Origin: Alkalicoccus luteus
GTDB lineage: Bacteria > Bacillota > Bacilli > Bacillales > Salisediminibacteriaceae
NCBI RefSeq assembly: GCF_012034335.1
Contig: NZ_JAATHJ010000005.1
Coordinates: forward strand, 1-64,000
DNA length: 64,000 bases
Direction of reading: 5' to 3'
The notes under the pieces are model-generated. The model made no database searches, had not been told where the DNA came from, and was given only the letters and a program-made list of their open reading frames with translations. Positions 1 to 7,549 of this stretch are shown piece by piece (position 1 is the stretch's first letter; every line of letters starts with the position of its first letter). The translations under genes were made by a program, and so were the position numbers.

Positions 1-173
1 GAGAAGCATGTGTCCGAGTGAAGCCGCGCCATCTTACGTGCCTTTCTTCCCTTCATACAGGGGGTCACCCTGAGAAATAGCTGAAGGCCAGCCCACGGCA
101 GGCTCGGTAAACAGAGGGGAAATACAATCAATCGAATAATCATGTAAGCTGATTGACTTTGTCAACAGCCTGC
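1..173 (+). repeat. Terminator-nested repeat, copy A (3' part only)
   Basis: This is the right-hand end of the repeat family seen complete at 31550-32285, 44496-45029 and 53925-54552. It shares the block from 'tgtccgagtgaagccgcg' through 'cagaggggaaatacaa' to the terminal 'gtcaacagcctg'. It ends directly against a terminator hairpin at 174-207, as the other copies do. The left part, and the expected matching left hairpin, lie before base 1. No coding gene is supported inside it. Confidence 0.85.
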
Positions 174-207
174 AAGCCTCTGCCTGACATCAGGCAGAGG
201 CTTTTTT
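174..207 (+). terminator. Rho-independent terminator abutting repeat copy A
   Basis: A strong stem (gcctctgcctg / caggcagaggc) is followed by six T. It directly joins the end of repeat copy A. By analogy with the other three loci, an identical hairpin should sit on the other side of the element, outside the window. Confidence 0.85.
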
Positions 208-241
208 ACGATTTCTCATCCTGAAGGAGGAGGAAAAGTTC

Positions 242-280
242 ATGCTGAAAGGTCGTTTAAATGCTACCTGTGAAGAATAG
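242..280 (+). CDS. Possible 12-codon leader peptide upstream of sipW
   Basis: A very strong ribosome binding site (aaggaggagg, about 224-233) precedes an ATG at 242 that opens a 12-codon frame ending in TAG at 280. The encoded peptide is MLKGRLNATCEE. It could be a regulatory leader peptide or the remnant of a gene decayed near the repeat insertion. Nothing beyond the strong SD supports translation, so the call is weak. Confidence 0.25.
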   Translation: MLKGRLNATCEE

Positions 281-345
281 GAAAAAATTCCCGATTATCA
301 TATTCTATAAACAGAACATCACACAGCAGCGGGGAGGTGCACAAC

Positions 346-867
346 ATGAAGCAGACAGGCAGCTGGATTGTAACAGCCGGAATTTTGGCAGCAGTAATAC
401 TAGCGTGGCCGTTCTACATACTGAACGACGATCGAAGCAACCTGTCGTTATTCGGCTATCAGACGCTTACCGTGCTATCAAACAGCATGGAGCCGGAATT
501 TACGACCCAGGATATGATCATTATCAGCGAACAGGAGCAGTATGCGGAAGGTGATATTATCACCGTCAACACCGGATCGGAGCTCGTGACGCACCGGATT
601 GTGGAAACCGTTCCGGAAGGCTTTCACACGATGGGCGATGCAAATGCCACCGTGGATTCCACACTGGCCGAGCCGGGGATGATCGAAGGCGGACATGTTC
701 TGACCATTCCATACGCAGGATTTGTCGTCCATTTCATCACATCACTGCCAGGGTTCCTGCTTCTGATCGTGCTGCCTGTCACCGCTGTCGTGACGATGAG
801 TTTGATGAAGCGGCTCAGCCGCTCAGCTAAAAAGGATGACAATCCGGAAGGAGCCTCATCTACCTAA
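346..867 (+). CDS. sipW: SipW-type (ER-like) signal peptidase I
   Basis: A membrane signal peptidase that removes signal peptides from exported proteins; SipW enzymes of Bacillus process TasA-type matrix proteins. The protein has 173 residues. An N-terminal membrane helix (about 7-25) is followed by the catalytic serine in SNSMEP (Ser47) and the motif THRI with His83. The Ser/His pair replaces the Ser/Lys dyad of ordinary bacterial enzymes and marks the ER/SipW type. A second hydrophobic segment (about 128-151) lies near the C terminus. The ATG at 346 is preferred over an upstream GTG at 337 because the SD gggaggtg is spaced correctly for it. The next gene encodes a TasA/camelysin-like protein, its likely substrate. 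No tapA-like gene lies between. Confidence 0.9.
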   Translation: MKQTGSWIVTAGILAAVILAWPFYILNDDRSNLSLFGYQTLTVLSNSMEPEFTTQDMIIISEQEQYAEGDIITVNTGSELVTHRIVETVPEGFHTMGDANATVDSTLAEPGMIEGGHVLTIPYAGFVVHFITSLPGFLLLIVLPVTAVVTMSLMKRLSRSAKKDDNPEGASST

Positions 868-893
868 AAAAACAATACTAGGGGGAAACGAAC

Positions 894-1583
894 GTGAACA
901 AAGTACAAAAAGGTCTGATCGGCACAGCCGTCACCGCAACCGTCGTAGCAGCAGTAGGATTTGGGACATATTCAGCATTCAACGATAGTAATGATCTAGG
1001 ACTCGATTTGATTGAGAGTGAAGCTGCTACAATTAGTGCAGGTATTTATGATGCTGAGGGAAGTAAAATTGAGAGTGGAGCAAGTAGCTCTTTTCAGCTG
1101 TTTAGAGACAGAGATGATTTACATTTACTCCCTGGTGAAAGTTGGGAACCTGAAACATTTAGAATTCAAAATGATGGGAACCGTGCGTTTGACATCAAAA
1201 ACAATCCGTCCGGTAGTCAAACGAATTTCGATTTCGTTAGCTCTTTGTTCGATGGCGTAGATGATTGGGATTATAAACACCCAGATATTAAGTTTGAAAA
1301 TGTAGAAGTTGAAATTGCTTTAGAATTTTCGGAAGGATCCCTTAACGATGACCAAATCTATACTGCTGATTTTGGTGACAATGGCTTCAAACAAACAGTA
1401 ACTAAAGGCGGATCAAATCAAGCTTTTAATCTTTTCGGAGCTACATTAAGAGAAGGAGAGTACGTTGACGTATCTCTGAGCCTCGGATTAAACGAAAGCG
1501 CAGATAACGAATTTCAGGGACAAACGTTTGGTGCTGGCTTTAATCTATTTGTAGAACAAAACAACGAAGCGGACCGTAACTAA
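894..1583 (+). CDS. TasA/CalY (camelysin-family) matrix-type protein
   Basis: An exported protein of 229 residues, likely processed by the adjacent SipW. It begins at a GTG with SD 'gggggaaacg'. The N terminus (MNKVQKGLIGTAVTATVVAA...) is a typical TasA/camelysin signal sequence. It is followed by a beta-rich region with conserved features such as the LLPGESW stretch at about residue 80, an FRIQNDGN-type strand and a C-terminal GAGFNLFVEQN strand. TasA proteins form extracellular fibres in biofilms; CalY is the Bacillus cereus homologue. After the signal peptide the gene is clearly richer in A+T than its neighbours (from about 990 to 1580), suggesting rapid divergence or replacement of the mature part. 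The family call is good; the fibre role is inferred from the sipW linkage. Confidence 0.8.
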   Translation: MNKVQKGLIGTAVTATVVAAVGFGTYSAFNDSNDLGLDLIESEAATISAGIYDAEGSKIESGASSSFQLFRDRDDLHLLPGESWEPETFRIQNDGNRAFDIKNNPSGSQTNFDFVSSLFDGVDDWDYKHPDIKFENVEVEIALEFSEGSLNDDQIYTADFGDNGFKQTVTKGGSNQAFNLFGATLREGEYVDVSLSLGLNESADNEFQGQTFGAGFNLFVEQNNEADRN

Positions 1584-1594
1584 TATTCATACCG

Positions 1595-1623
1595 GGCTGT
1601 CTCTTTTAGAGGCAGCCTGTTTG
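1595..1623 (+). terminator. Weak terminator or processing hairpin after tasA-like gene
   Basis: A 9-bp stem (ggctgtctc / gaggcagcc, one G-T pair) is followed by only a few T. It could partly terminate transcription before the downstream gene at 1644. Confidence 0.5.
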
Positions 1624-1643
1624 ATGCAAAGGGGGCAGGCCAG

Positions 1644-2435
1644 ATGAAAATGGTGACGGCAGTGGTGCTGCTGATTGTAATGATTGCCGCAGCAATTCCG
1701 GCTGCTGCAGGCGGTTTTTCTGATTCCTCCTCGACTGCTCTGGGCGGTTTTACGACGGCTTCGTCTGAGGATATCCTCCAAATTGATGTAGAAGAGACGG
1801 TATACGAGGAAGACGGTTCAGCTGTCGTTCACGTACTCGTGAAAAACGTCAGTCACGCTTCCGTGCCGGTATCGATTGACGGCGAGAGCGTGCATGCAGA
1901 GCCTGGTGAAACGATCGAAACGCTGTTCTCATTTGAAGCGGTGGATAGAACGGAACCGATCGAACAAACCGTAACGATCAAAGCGTTTGATTCGTTCGTG
2001 GAAAAGACCGTTTCCTTCACAGTGGACGCCTTCGACGAGCCGGAAGAGAAAGAGCGCGGTAAATCAGAGGAAAAGAAGCCGGATCATGCTGGCGGAGATC
2101 GAGGCCGCGAGAAGCGGGAAGAAAACAGTCACCATCACGGCGAAGAGGATGAACCGGAAGAAGATGAAGAAGCGTTAGAAGAAAAAGCAGACAAAGAAGA
2201 CGAGAAAGAAGAGGCTGCAGCGAAAGAGACTGACTCCAAAGAAAAAGAAAAGACGAAAACGAAGGATGAAACAAAGCAGGAAGCGGAGAGCGAAACAACT
2301 TCCGCCTCTGACAAACCATCTGATGAAGAGGAATCCGACGAGCAAGTGGAGGAGGAAGAACCGAAAGAAGAAGCCTCCGATGAACACGAGGAAAAGCTCT
2401 CTGATGAAGAAGAGGAAACCGAAGAAGACGTATAG
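1644..2435 (+). CDS. Exported protein with Glu/Lys-rich tail, unknown function
   Basis: A 263-residue protein not recognised as a named family. It starts with a clear signal peptide (MKMVTAVVLLIVMIAAAIPAAAG). An alternating-hydrophobic, beta-type domain follows (about residues 45-135), resembling a small Ig-like or CARDB-like fold (VVHVLVKNVSHASVPVSIDG). Residues 135-263 are an extremely acidic, low-complexity tail of Glu, Lys, Asp and Ser. There is no LPXTG sorting motif and no C-terminal membrane helix. It follows the sipW-tasA pair in the same direction, so a role as a surface or matrix component is plausible, but that rests only on position. Confidence 0.75.
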   Translation: MKMVTAVVLLIVMIAAAIPAAAGGFSDSSSTALGGFTTASSEDILQIDVEETVYEEDGSAVVHVLVKNVSHASVPVSIDGESVHAEPGETIETLFSFEAVDRTEPIEQTVTIKAFDSFVEKTVSFTVDAFDEPEEKERGKSEEKKPDHAGGDRGREKREENSHHHGEEDEPEEDEEALEEKADKEDEKEEAAAKETDSKEKEKTKTKDETKQEAESETTSASDKPSDEEESDEQVEEEEPKEEASDEHEEKLSDEEEETEEDV

Positions 2436-2455
2436 TGCTGCCCGAGCAGAACGCG

Positions 2456-2500
2456 AAGGCCCTTGGTTAGTATCCATTGCTGATCAAGGGTCCTTCTGTA
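2456..2500 (+). terminator. Terminator hairpin after the sipW-tasA cluster
   Basis: The arms aaggcccttg and caagggtcctt form a stem with one bulged base, followed by a T-containing tail. It separates the exported-protein cluster from the GNAT operon. Confidence 0.6.
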
Positions 2501-2584
2501 TGGTTTCGCCGTCCGTTCTCTTCTATCTGGGAAATACTCTCCAGTTCTGCTATGCTGAAAGAAAGCGGAAAGGCGGGAGCGCGG

Positions 2585-3106
2585 ATGTACATAGAACAGC
2601 TGAATGAAACGCATGCACCGATGCTGGCAGAGGTTATGCATACAGTGGAACACGAAGCAGATTTTATGATGATGGCTCCGGGAGAACGAAACGTGACACC
2701 GGAAAAGGTAGCCGATCAGCTGAATCGAATAGAAAAAGAGGCCTCCTCTGCTGTGTTTGCGGCAGTCGGCAATGATCAGTTTGCTGGCTATGGCTTCGTT
2801 TTCGGCAGCAGCACAGAGAGAACGAAACACCGTACTTATCTTGTCATGGGTGTAAGAAAAAGCTTTCAGGGACAGGGGATTGGTTCTCGTCTCCTGGAGC
2901 GCATGATCAACTGGTGCGGTGAAAACGACGTCATGCGAATCGAATTGACGACCGTCTGCCGGAATAAAGAGGCCATCGGGCTGTATGAGAAGTTCGGTTT
3001 CCGGGTGGAAGGAAAGAAGCTAGCTTCCCTTCTGATTGATGGTAAACCGGAGGACGAATATATGATGGCCCGGGTGGAACATGCGGAGAGGAGCGGATTT
3101 GAATGA
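2585..3106 (+). CDS. GNAT family N-acetyltransferase
   Basis: A 173-residue acetyl-CoA-dependent N-acetyltransferase of unknown substrate. The acetyl-CoA-binding motif A is clear (VMGVRKSFQGQGIGSRLLE, with the Q/R-x-x-G-x-G signature). It is followed by a motif B-like segment ending in GLYEKFGFRVEG, typical of the RimI/spermidine-acetyltransferase branch. The start at ATG 2585 (MYIEQLNETH) is chosen because an aaaggcggga SD lies in front and the family's first beta strand begins there. An in-frame upstream extension to 2477 runs back through the terminator and is unlikely. The stop overlaps the next start (ATGA), so the two are translationally coupled. Confidence 0.8.
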   Translation: MYIEQLNETHAPMLAEVMHTVEHEADFMMMAPGERNVTPEKVADQLNRIEKEASSAVFAAVGNDQFAGYGFVFGSSTERTKHRTYLVMGVRKSFQGQGIGSRLLERMINWCGENDVMRIELTTVCRNKEAIGLYEKFGFRVEGKKLASLLIDGKPEDEYMMARVEHAERSGFE

Positions 3107-4140
3107 TTCTGTGGCCGAGGTTTCAAAAAGGAGATACGATTGCTGTCACCGCACCTTCGTCTGGCGTCCCGGAGGAGCTGCACCATTTACTGACAGATAC
3201 GAAAAACCGGCAGGAGCAGCGCGGTTATCCGGTGACGATTTATCCGACCGCCTGGAAGCAGGAAAAATCGGTATCTGCCCCGGCAGAGGAACGGGCAGCC
3301 GAGTTTAACCGTATCATGCAGGATGAGTCACCGAAAGCGATTATTCCGCCGTGGGGAGGAGAAAGACTGCTCGAAATGCTTCCGCTGCTCGACTACTCTG
3401 CTCCAATCCCAAAGTGGATACTGGGCTATTCGGATACGAGCATCCTGTTGTTTGCCTGGACGATCAAAACAGGCATCGCAACGGCCCATGGAACGAACAT
3501 CGTCGATATAAGAGGGGCGGAGATGGATCCGGTCACAACTGCATGGGAAAACGTGCTCGCCTGGGAAGGCGGAAAGACGATTACTCAGAGCAGCTCGGAG
3601 CTTTATCAGCCTGAATGGAAGTTTGATGAGGTTACAGACGTTGTGTTTCATTTAACGGAACCGACAGAATGGAAAACGGTGAGCGGCAAGCCTGAAACAG
3701 TGGAAGGAAGGTTACTCGGAGGCTGTATCGATGTGATTACCCACCTTGTCGGTACACCTTATGGGAAAGTACGGGAATTTCAGCGGAACAAGCTGCATGA
3801 CGAGCCGATCCTCTGGTATTTTGAAAACTGTGACATGAACCCGAATGAAATGAAGCGCTGCTTAAAGCAGATGGAGTATGCTGGATGGTTTGAAAACAGC
3901 GCCGGCTTTCTTTTTGGCAGAAGTGCAGCAGTCTCTGAGGCCGACGGATATACCGCAGTCGACGTGTATCAGGACCTTGCCGCAGACATCAGACTGCCGG
4001 TGATCTATGATATCGACTGCGGCCACGTGCCGCCGCAGTTGACGTTTGTCAATGGAGCCCGGGCAGCTGCTGCCTGCAGTAACGGAAAGGGTAGACTGAC
4101 AATGCATGTTCCCGAGGAGGCAGACGATGCTGAAGCATGA
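3103..4140 (+). CDS. S66-family (LD-carboxypeptidase/MccF-like) protein
   Basis: A 345-residue cytoplasmic protein of the peptidase S66 family, which includes murein LD-carboxypeptidases and microcin C self-immunity peptidases. Visible marks are the N-terminal GDTIAVTAPSSG strand, the AIIPPWGGERLLEMLPLLDY segment, WILGYSDTSILL and ATAHGTN, and a C-terminal CGHVPPQLT that carries the conserved histidine. The usual serine nucleophile follows a GG(Y/W)G motif. Here that position reads WGGER with no serine, a variant I recall in a Firmicutes subfamily. Activity or substrate may therefore differ from classical LdcA. The start overlaps the previous stop by ATGA. Confidence 0.75.
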   Translation: MILWPRFQKGDTIAVTAPSSGVPEELHHLLTDTKNRQEQRGYPVTIYPTAWKQEKSVSAPAEERAAEFNRIMQDESPKAIIPPWGGERLLEMLPLLDYSAPIPKWILGYSDTSILLFAWTIKTGIATAHGTNIVDIRGAEMDPVTTAWENVLAWEGGKTITQSSSELYQPEWKFDEVTDVVFHLTEPTEWKTVSGKPETVEGRLLGGCIDVITHLVGTPYGKVREFQRNKLHDEPILWYFENCDMNPNEMKRCLKQMEYAGWFENSAGFLFGRSAAVSEADGYTAVDVYQDLAADIRLPVIYDIDCGHVPPQLTFVNGARAAAACSNGKGRLTMHVPEEADDAEA

Positions 4141-4678
4141 AGCAGACTTGATCCGCTTTTTACGATCAGACAGCTGGCTGATGGAGATGCTGGAGGCAGT
4201 AGAATCGGAAAGCCTTCCGGATGCCTGGGTGGGTGCAGGCGTGATCCGCAGACTTGTCTCGGACAGACAGACCGGGCGTCACACGACGGAAAGGCTGGAT
4301 GATGTGGATGTCGTCTGCTTTGATGCATCCGATGTGTCAGAAGAATGGGAAAAAGCTGCTGAACGCCGTCTGTGGCTCAGGCTTCCGCAAGTACCATGGT
4401 CGGTTAAAAACCAGGCGCGGATGCATCACAAGAACGGTCTTCCGCCGTTTCGATCGACGCTCGACGGTGTCGCCTCCTTTCCGGAAACATGTACAGCTGT
4501 CGCGGTAAGACTCGAACGAGGACAGCTTCGACTGGCTGCGCCCTACGGGGTTGAAGCGCTGCTGAACATGACCATCACGCCGACACCTTTGTATCGAAGC
4601 GGGGAGAAGCATCACATATACCGCACGAGGCTGCGGGAGAAAAGCTGGAAATCAGAGTGGCCGGAGGTGAGAGAATGA
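4127..4678 (+). CDS. Nucleotidyltransferase family protein (COG3575/DUF925-like)
   Basis: A 183-residue protein of a predicted nucleotidyltransferase family. It shows the N-terminal GAGVIRRLV strand, the acidic DDVDVVCFD motif expected to bind metal, and the characteristic WSVKNQARMHHKNG and FPETCTAVAVRL segments. The ATG at 4127 has a good SD (gaggagg) and overlaps the end of the preceding gene by 14 bases. The substrate of this family is not established. It sits in a tight run from the GNAT gene to dcd, consistent with one transcript. Confidence 0.75.
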   Translation: MLKHEADLIRFLRSDSWLMEMLEAVESESLPDAWVGAGVIRRLVSDRQTGRHTTERLDDVDVVCFDASDVSEEWEKAAERRLWLRLPQVPWSVKNQARMHHKNGLPPFRSTLDGVASFPETCTAVAVRLERGQLRLAAPYGVEALLNMTITPTPLYRSGEKHHIYRTRLREKSWKSEWPEVRE

Positions 4679-5328
4679 TGCAGGCAGTTTTATTTGATTT
4701 AGATGACACACTGCACGACCGGCAAAGAACACTGCAGTACTTTCTGCAGTGGCAGTATGACGAGCACGCGTCCAGTTGGGGAACATTTTCGAAAGAGACC
4801 TTTATGCAGCAGTTCGAAGCATATGATCAAGGCGGGATGGTCTGGAAGGATCAAGTATACCGGAAGCTGAAAGAAGAGCTGCATTTTCCGGAGCATCCTG
4901 ACGTGCTTTTGGAAGAGTATGTGGAGCATGTCGCAGATCACGCTGTTTGGGTGGAAGGTGCAGAAGAAGCACTGGCAGTCTGCAGACGGAAAGGGCTGAA
5001 AACGGGATTGATTACGAATGGGAAGAGTGCCTTGCAGCGCCGGGTGATCCGAGAGCTTCAGCTGGAGGAAAGAATGGATGTGATTCTCATCTCTGAGGAA
5101 GAGGATATCCGCAAGCCAGAAGCTGCCATCTTTCTCCGGGCGGCGGATCAGCTGCAGCTGGAGCCGGAAGCGTGTCTGTTTATCGGAGATTCTCTTGAAG
5201 CAGATGCAAAAGGGGCGGCGTCTGCCGGGATGAGAAGCCTTTGGCTGCACGGGAAAATGAATGGCGGAGTAGAGGTGTTACCTGCTTATGAAAAGCTTAT
5301 CCCTTATTTAAAGGAGGAACTGCGATGA
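4675..5328 (+). CDS. HAD family hydrolase (subfamily IA)
   Basis: A 217-residue phosphatase-type HAD protein. Motif I is FDLDDTLHD near the N terminus (the nucleophile and acid/base Asp pair). Motif II is LITNGKS. Motif III/IV comprises the lysine in RKPEAAIF and [14 protein letters not shown] four-helix cap occupies about residues 15-90. The small-molecule substrate cannot be read from sequence. Two adjacent ATG codons (4675 and 4678) are possible after the SD ggaggtg. The end overlaps the dcd start by ATGA. Confidence 0.8.
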   Translation: MMQAVLFDLDDTLHDRQRTLQYFLQWQYDEHASSWGTFSKETFMQQFEAYDQGGMVWKDQVYRKLKEELHFPEHPDVLLEEYVEHVADHAVWVEGAEEALAVCRRKGLKTGLITNGKSALQRRVIRELQLEERMDVILISEEEDIRKPEAAIFLRAADQLQLEPEACLFIGDSLEADAKGAASAGMRSLWLHGKMNGGVEVLPAYEKLIPYLKEELR

Positions 5329-5864
5329 TTTTATCCGGCAAAGAAGTGAAACGACGCGTGGAAAACGGCGAGATGGGTATTACGCCGCTCGTGGACGAGC
5401 AAATCCAGCCCGCTTCGATTGATATGCATCTCGGCACGCATTTTTCAGCCATCGAGGAGCACGAACAGCAGCTTATTTCACTGGAAGCGCCGGCGAAAAC
5501 GAGAGATATTTATACAGAAGACCGGATTGTGCTGCCGCCGCAGTCGTTTCTGCTTGCGACCACCAAAGAAACGATCCGGCTTCCTGCGGACGTAACAGCA
5601 TTTGTAGAGGGGCGCAGTTCAATCGGCCGGCTCGGCTTGTTCATTCAAAACGCAGGATGGGTAGACCCCGGCTTTCAAGGACAGATTACGCTGGAATTAT
5701 TCAATGCGAACCGGCTTCCGATCGAACTGATTCCTGGACGCAGGCTGTGCCAGCTTGTGTTTGCTGAAGTCACTCCCGGAGCTGAACCTTACAGCGGCAA
5801 ATACGTGAACCAAAGGGGAGCTGTCGCCAGTCGCGTTTACGACGACAGCGAAAATATTACTTAA
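5325..5864 (+). CDS. dcd: dCTP deaminase (possibly bifunctional with dUTPase)
   Basis: Converts dCTP to dUTP for thymidylate synthesis. The protein has 179 residues, the normal size. Diagnostic segments are [10 protein letters not shown], the nucleotide-binding [22 protein letters not shown] and the catalytic glutamate in [15 protein letters not shown], followed by the C-terminal [10 protein letters not shown]. The [13 protein letters not shown] arrangement also resembles enzymes that hydrolyse dUTP to dUMP; I cannot separate the two. It is the last gene of the operon starting at 2585. Confidence 0.9.
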   Translation: MILSGKEVKRRVENGEMGITPLVDEQIQPASIDMHLGTHFSAIEEHEQQLISLEAPAKTRDIYTEDRIVLPPQSFLLATTKETIRLPADVTAFVEGRSSIGRLGLFIQNAGWVDPGFQGQITLELFNANRLPIELIPGRRLCQLVFAEVTPGAEPYSGKYVNQRGAVASRVYDDSENIT

Positions 5865-6066
5865 GCTTTTTAAACAGGTCAAAAATGCTGAAGGACGTTT
5901 TTTTATACACTTTGTTGTAAACAGCTTTCTTTGGGCTTTTCACGTAGCCCATGCCCTTTTTGCCATATCCGGGAGTGACGGCTTTTTTGACGGTCCGCTT
6001 CGCACGTCCGGTCGTTCGCGCCTTTAAAGATCGCTTCAGACTTGGTTTTCGCACACCAAATTTCAC
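5857..6066 (-). CDS. Small, very basic hypothetical protein
   Basis: A 69-residue Lys/Arg-rich protein ([17 protein letters not shown]..., many KK and RK pairs) with no hydrophobic segment. A GTG start at 6066 follows an AGGGGG-type SD on the minus strand. It is convergent with dcd, and its stop overlaps the dcd end by a few bases. The composition suggests nucleic-acid binding. I recall similar small basic proteins in Firmicutes and their phages, but without known function. Confidence 0.6.
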   Translation of the reverse strand: MKFGVRKPSLKRSLKARTTGRAKRTVKKAVTPGYGKKGMGYVKSPKKAVYNKVYKKTSFSIFDLFKKLK

Positions 6067-6167
6067 AGGAAGGCCCCCTTTTAGTCGTTATAACTGGAAA
6101 ATGATACCTTATCCCATAGTTTATCATTATTAACGTCGTTTTGATACAGAAGCAGGGAGGTCCATTA

Positions 6168-6608
6168 ATGGATATTCAGCATGTAACAACAGACAAACAG
6201 CTGGCTGCCTGCGCTGAACTTGCCGCGAGCTTATATGAACACGAAACGTCAGAAGCGATGAGGACTGAATTTGAGTCACTCACCTCGTCGCACTGCTTGT
6301 TTCTTGCAGTAACATCTTCTGAAGCTGCAGGATTTATTCATCTTTCCCTGAGACATGATTATGTCGAGGGCACCGGCTCCTCTCCGGTTCTTTATCTGGA
6401 GGGCATTTACGTAAAAGAGCCGTACCGAAAAACCGGCACGGCTTCTGCCCTGCTTAAGGCCGGTGAAGCGTGGGGCCGGGAGCAGAGCTGCAAGGAAATG
6501 GGGTCAGATACGGTGCTTACGAATGAGAGCGGCGCTGCCTTTCATGAAAAGGCAGGGTTTACAGAAGTGAATCGCATTATCTGCTTTGCAAAGCGGTTGG
6601 ACAGGTAA
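6168..6608 (+). CDS. AAC(6')-type GNAT acetyltransferase
   Basis: A 146-residue protein of the aminoglycoside 6'-N-acetyltransferase-like GNAT group. Characteristic pieces are LRHDYVEG, YLEGIYVKEPYRKTG (acetyl-CoA pyrophosphate loop), the W-G-C-KEMGSDT segment and SGAAFHEKAGFTEVNRI ending in CFAKRL. The ATG at 6168 follows a good gggaggt SD; a TTG at 6141 is less likely. Chromosomal members of this family often have unknown natural substrates, so antibiotic resistance should not be assumed. The 3' end overlaps the convergent RsoA-like gene. Confidence 0.8.
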   Translation: MDIQHVTTDKQLAACAELAASLYEHETSEAMRTEFESLTSSHCLFLAVTSSEAAGFIHLSLRHDYVEGTGSSPVLYLEGIYVKEPYRKTGTASALLKAGEAWGREQSCKEMGSDTVLTNESGAAFHEKAGFTEVNRIICFAKRLDR

Positions 6609-6831
6609 GTTTTTCCGCTGCCGACCAGAGAATAAATCCCGGAGCGGGATGAAGCTCCAGCTTTCGCAAAATCAGGAGCGCCTCAAGCATAAGTTCCTGC
6701 CGGACATCTTCGCGGATGGAGCTCCGGCAGTAATGAAGCTGCTGGTCAATCAGCGGCAGAAGCAGTTCAATCGCCTGTTCTTCCGCTTCCCGGCTGCCGG
6801 TTTGTATGTCGTACAATCGTTGTTTCCACAT
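6577..6831 (-). CDS. RsoA-like co-sigma protein (sigma region 2-like helix domain)
   Basis: An 84-residue protein immediately downstream of a SigO-like gene. The core (about residues 10-55) has the pattern EEQAIELLLPLI ... SSIREDVRQELM ... LLILRKL. This is the small helical domain of B. subtilis RsoA (YvrHa) and related HTH_16 proteins, which supplies a region 2-like function to SigO. Size matches RsoA (about 80). The start ATG 6831 has an aggaggagg SD that overlaps the end of the previous gene. The C-terminal 20 residues look unrelated and run into the convergent AAC(6')-like gene. Confidence 0.65.
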   Translation of the reverse strand: MWKQRLYDIQTGSREAEEQAIELLLPLIDQQLHYCRSSIREDVRQELMLEALLILRKLELHPAPGFILWSAAEKLTCPTALQSR

Positions 6832-6848
6832 GATACCTCCTCCTTTCA

Positions 6849-7373
6849 TTACGAACGAAGCCGCTTCAGCGCTGCCCGATGCGATGCGGAAACAGCCTGC
6901 TGCGTGATGCCGAGCCGTTTGCCGGCTTCATGCAAAAGAAGGTCTTCTTCATAGATCAGGCGCAGCACCTGCAGCTGCCGTTTCGTCAGCCGTTTTGCAG
7001 CATCCTCAGGAAGCTGAAAGTTCGAATCTGGAATAAGCTCCTGCTCCGGCTCAGGAACGTCAGCAGACGGGATGATGCGCTGTAAATCCCGCCGGTGCTC
7101 CTGATCTGCGCGGACGGCCTTCCAGTAAAGGGTTGTTTTCATATAACGGAGGAACTGCCGGTTTTCAACGTGCATACGAAAGGCGTGATCCAGTGCAGCT
7201 TCGTGCAAAAAGAGCTCAGAGCAACTACCAAGGTAAAATTGTTCCCGCTGACTGCTGTCCCGAAGAAAGGAAGCAGTCAGCCCGTGACCGAACAGTCGGG
7301 GCGAGTCTGTTCTCAGGCTGCGAAGCTTGCTGCAACCGCCCGGAATGAGGCAGAATGGGCATTGATAAGTCAT
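6849..7373 (-). CDS. SigO (YvrI)-like sigma factor, region 4 only
   Basis: A 174-residue transcription factor with a sigma-70 region 4 helix-turn-helix at its C terminus (about 115-174: KRLTKRQLQVLRLIYEEDL ... AGKRLGITQQAVSASHRAALKRL) and no recognisable region 2. The length, the following RsoA-like gene and the divergent YvrJ-family gene together match the split SigO/RsoA system of B. subtilis, where two proteins jointly act as one sigma factor. The N terminus contains Cys residues (CPFC, C14) that might bind metal. A LexA-type box overlaps its promoter. It is diverged, so the exact regulon is unknown. Confidence 0.65.
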   Translation of the reverse strand: MTYQCPFCLIPGGCSKLRSLRTDSPRLFGHGLTASFLRDSSQREQFYLGSCSELFLHEAALDHAFRMHVENRQFLRYMKTTLYWKAVRADQEHRRDLQRIIPSADVPEPEQELIPDSNFQLPEDAAKRLTKRQLQVLRLIYEEDLLLHEAGKRLGITQQAVSASHRAALKRLRS

Positions 7374-7417
7374 TGTCTCAGCCTCCTTTCATAGAATAGA
7401 AAGACAATGTATGTTCG

Positions 7418-7448
7418 ATTATACAACTAAAAAGCGAACATTAGTTCG
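7418..7448 (-). promoter_or_regulatory. Promoter of the SigO/RsoA-like operon with LexA box
   Basis: On the minus strand a TATAAT (7418-7423) lies about 45 bases before the SigO-like start. A perfect inverted repeat CGAAC-ATTA-GTTCG at 7435-7448 sits over the expected -35 region. This matches the Bacillus LexA (DinR) operator core CGAACN4GTTCG. The same box is about 100 bases upstream of the divergent yvrJ-like gene. Confidence 0.6.
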
Positions 7449-7549
7449 TATTTACTCATTTTACATGAGAAAGTCCTTTTCTGCGATCATCATTTGTATG
7501 AGGCACTCCATTTCTTCTTTCTGTTAACAAGAAAGGAGATGAGGATACC

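Noticed and set aside
2135-2830. Long Ser-rich frame on the minus strand opposite the acidic protein
   Set aside because: It is the antisense of a GAA/GAG-rich coding tail (TTC/TCT giving Ser/Phe) and continues into the GNAT gene. No SD.
6168-6608. Acquired aminoglycoside resistance gene
   Set aside because: The protein belongs to an AAC(6')-like group, but the gene has host-like composition and no mobile context, so it is more likely a chromosomal acetyltransferase of unknown substrate.
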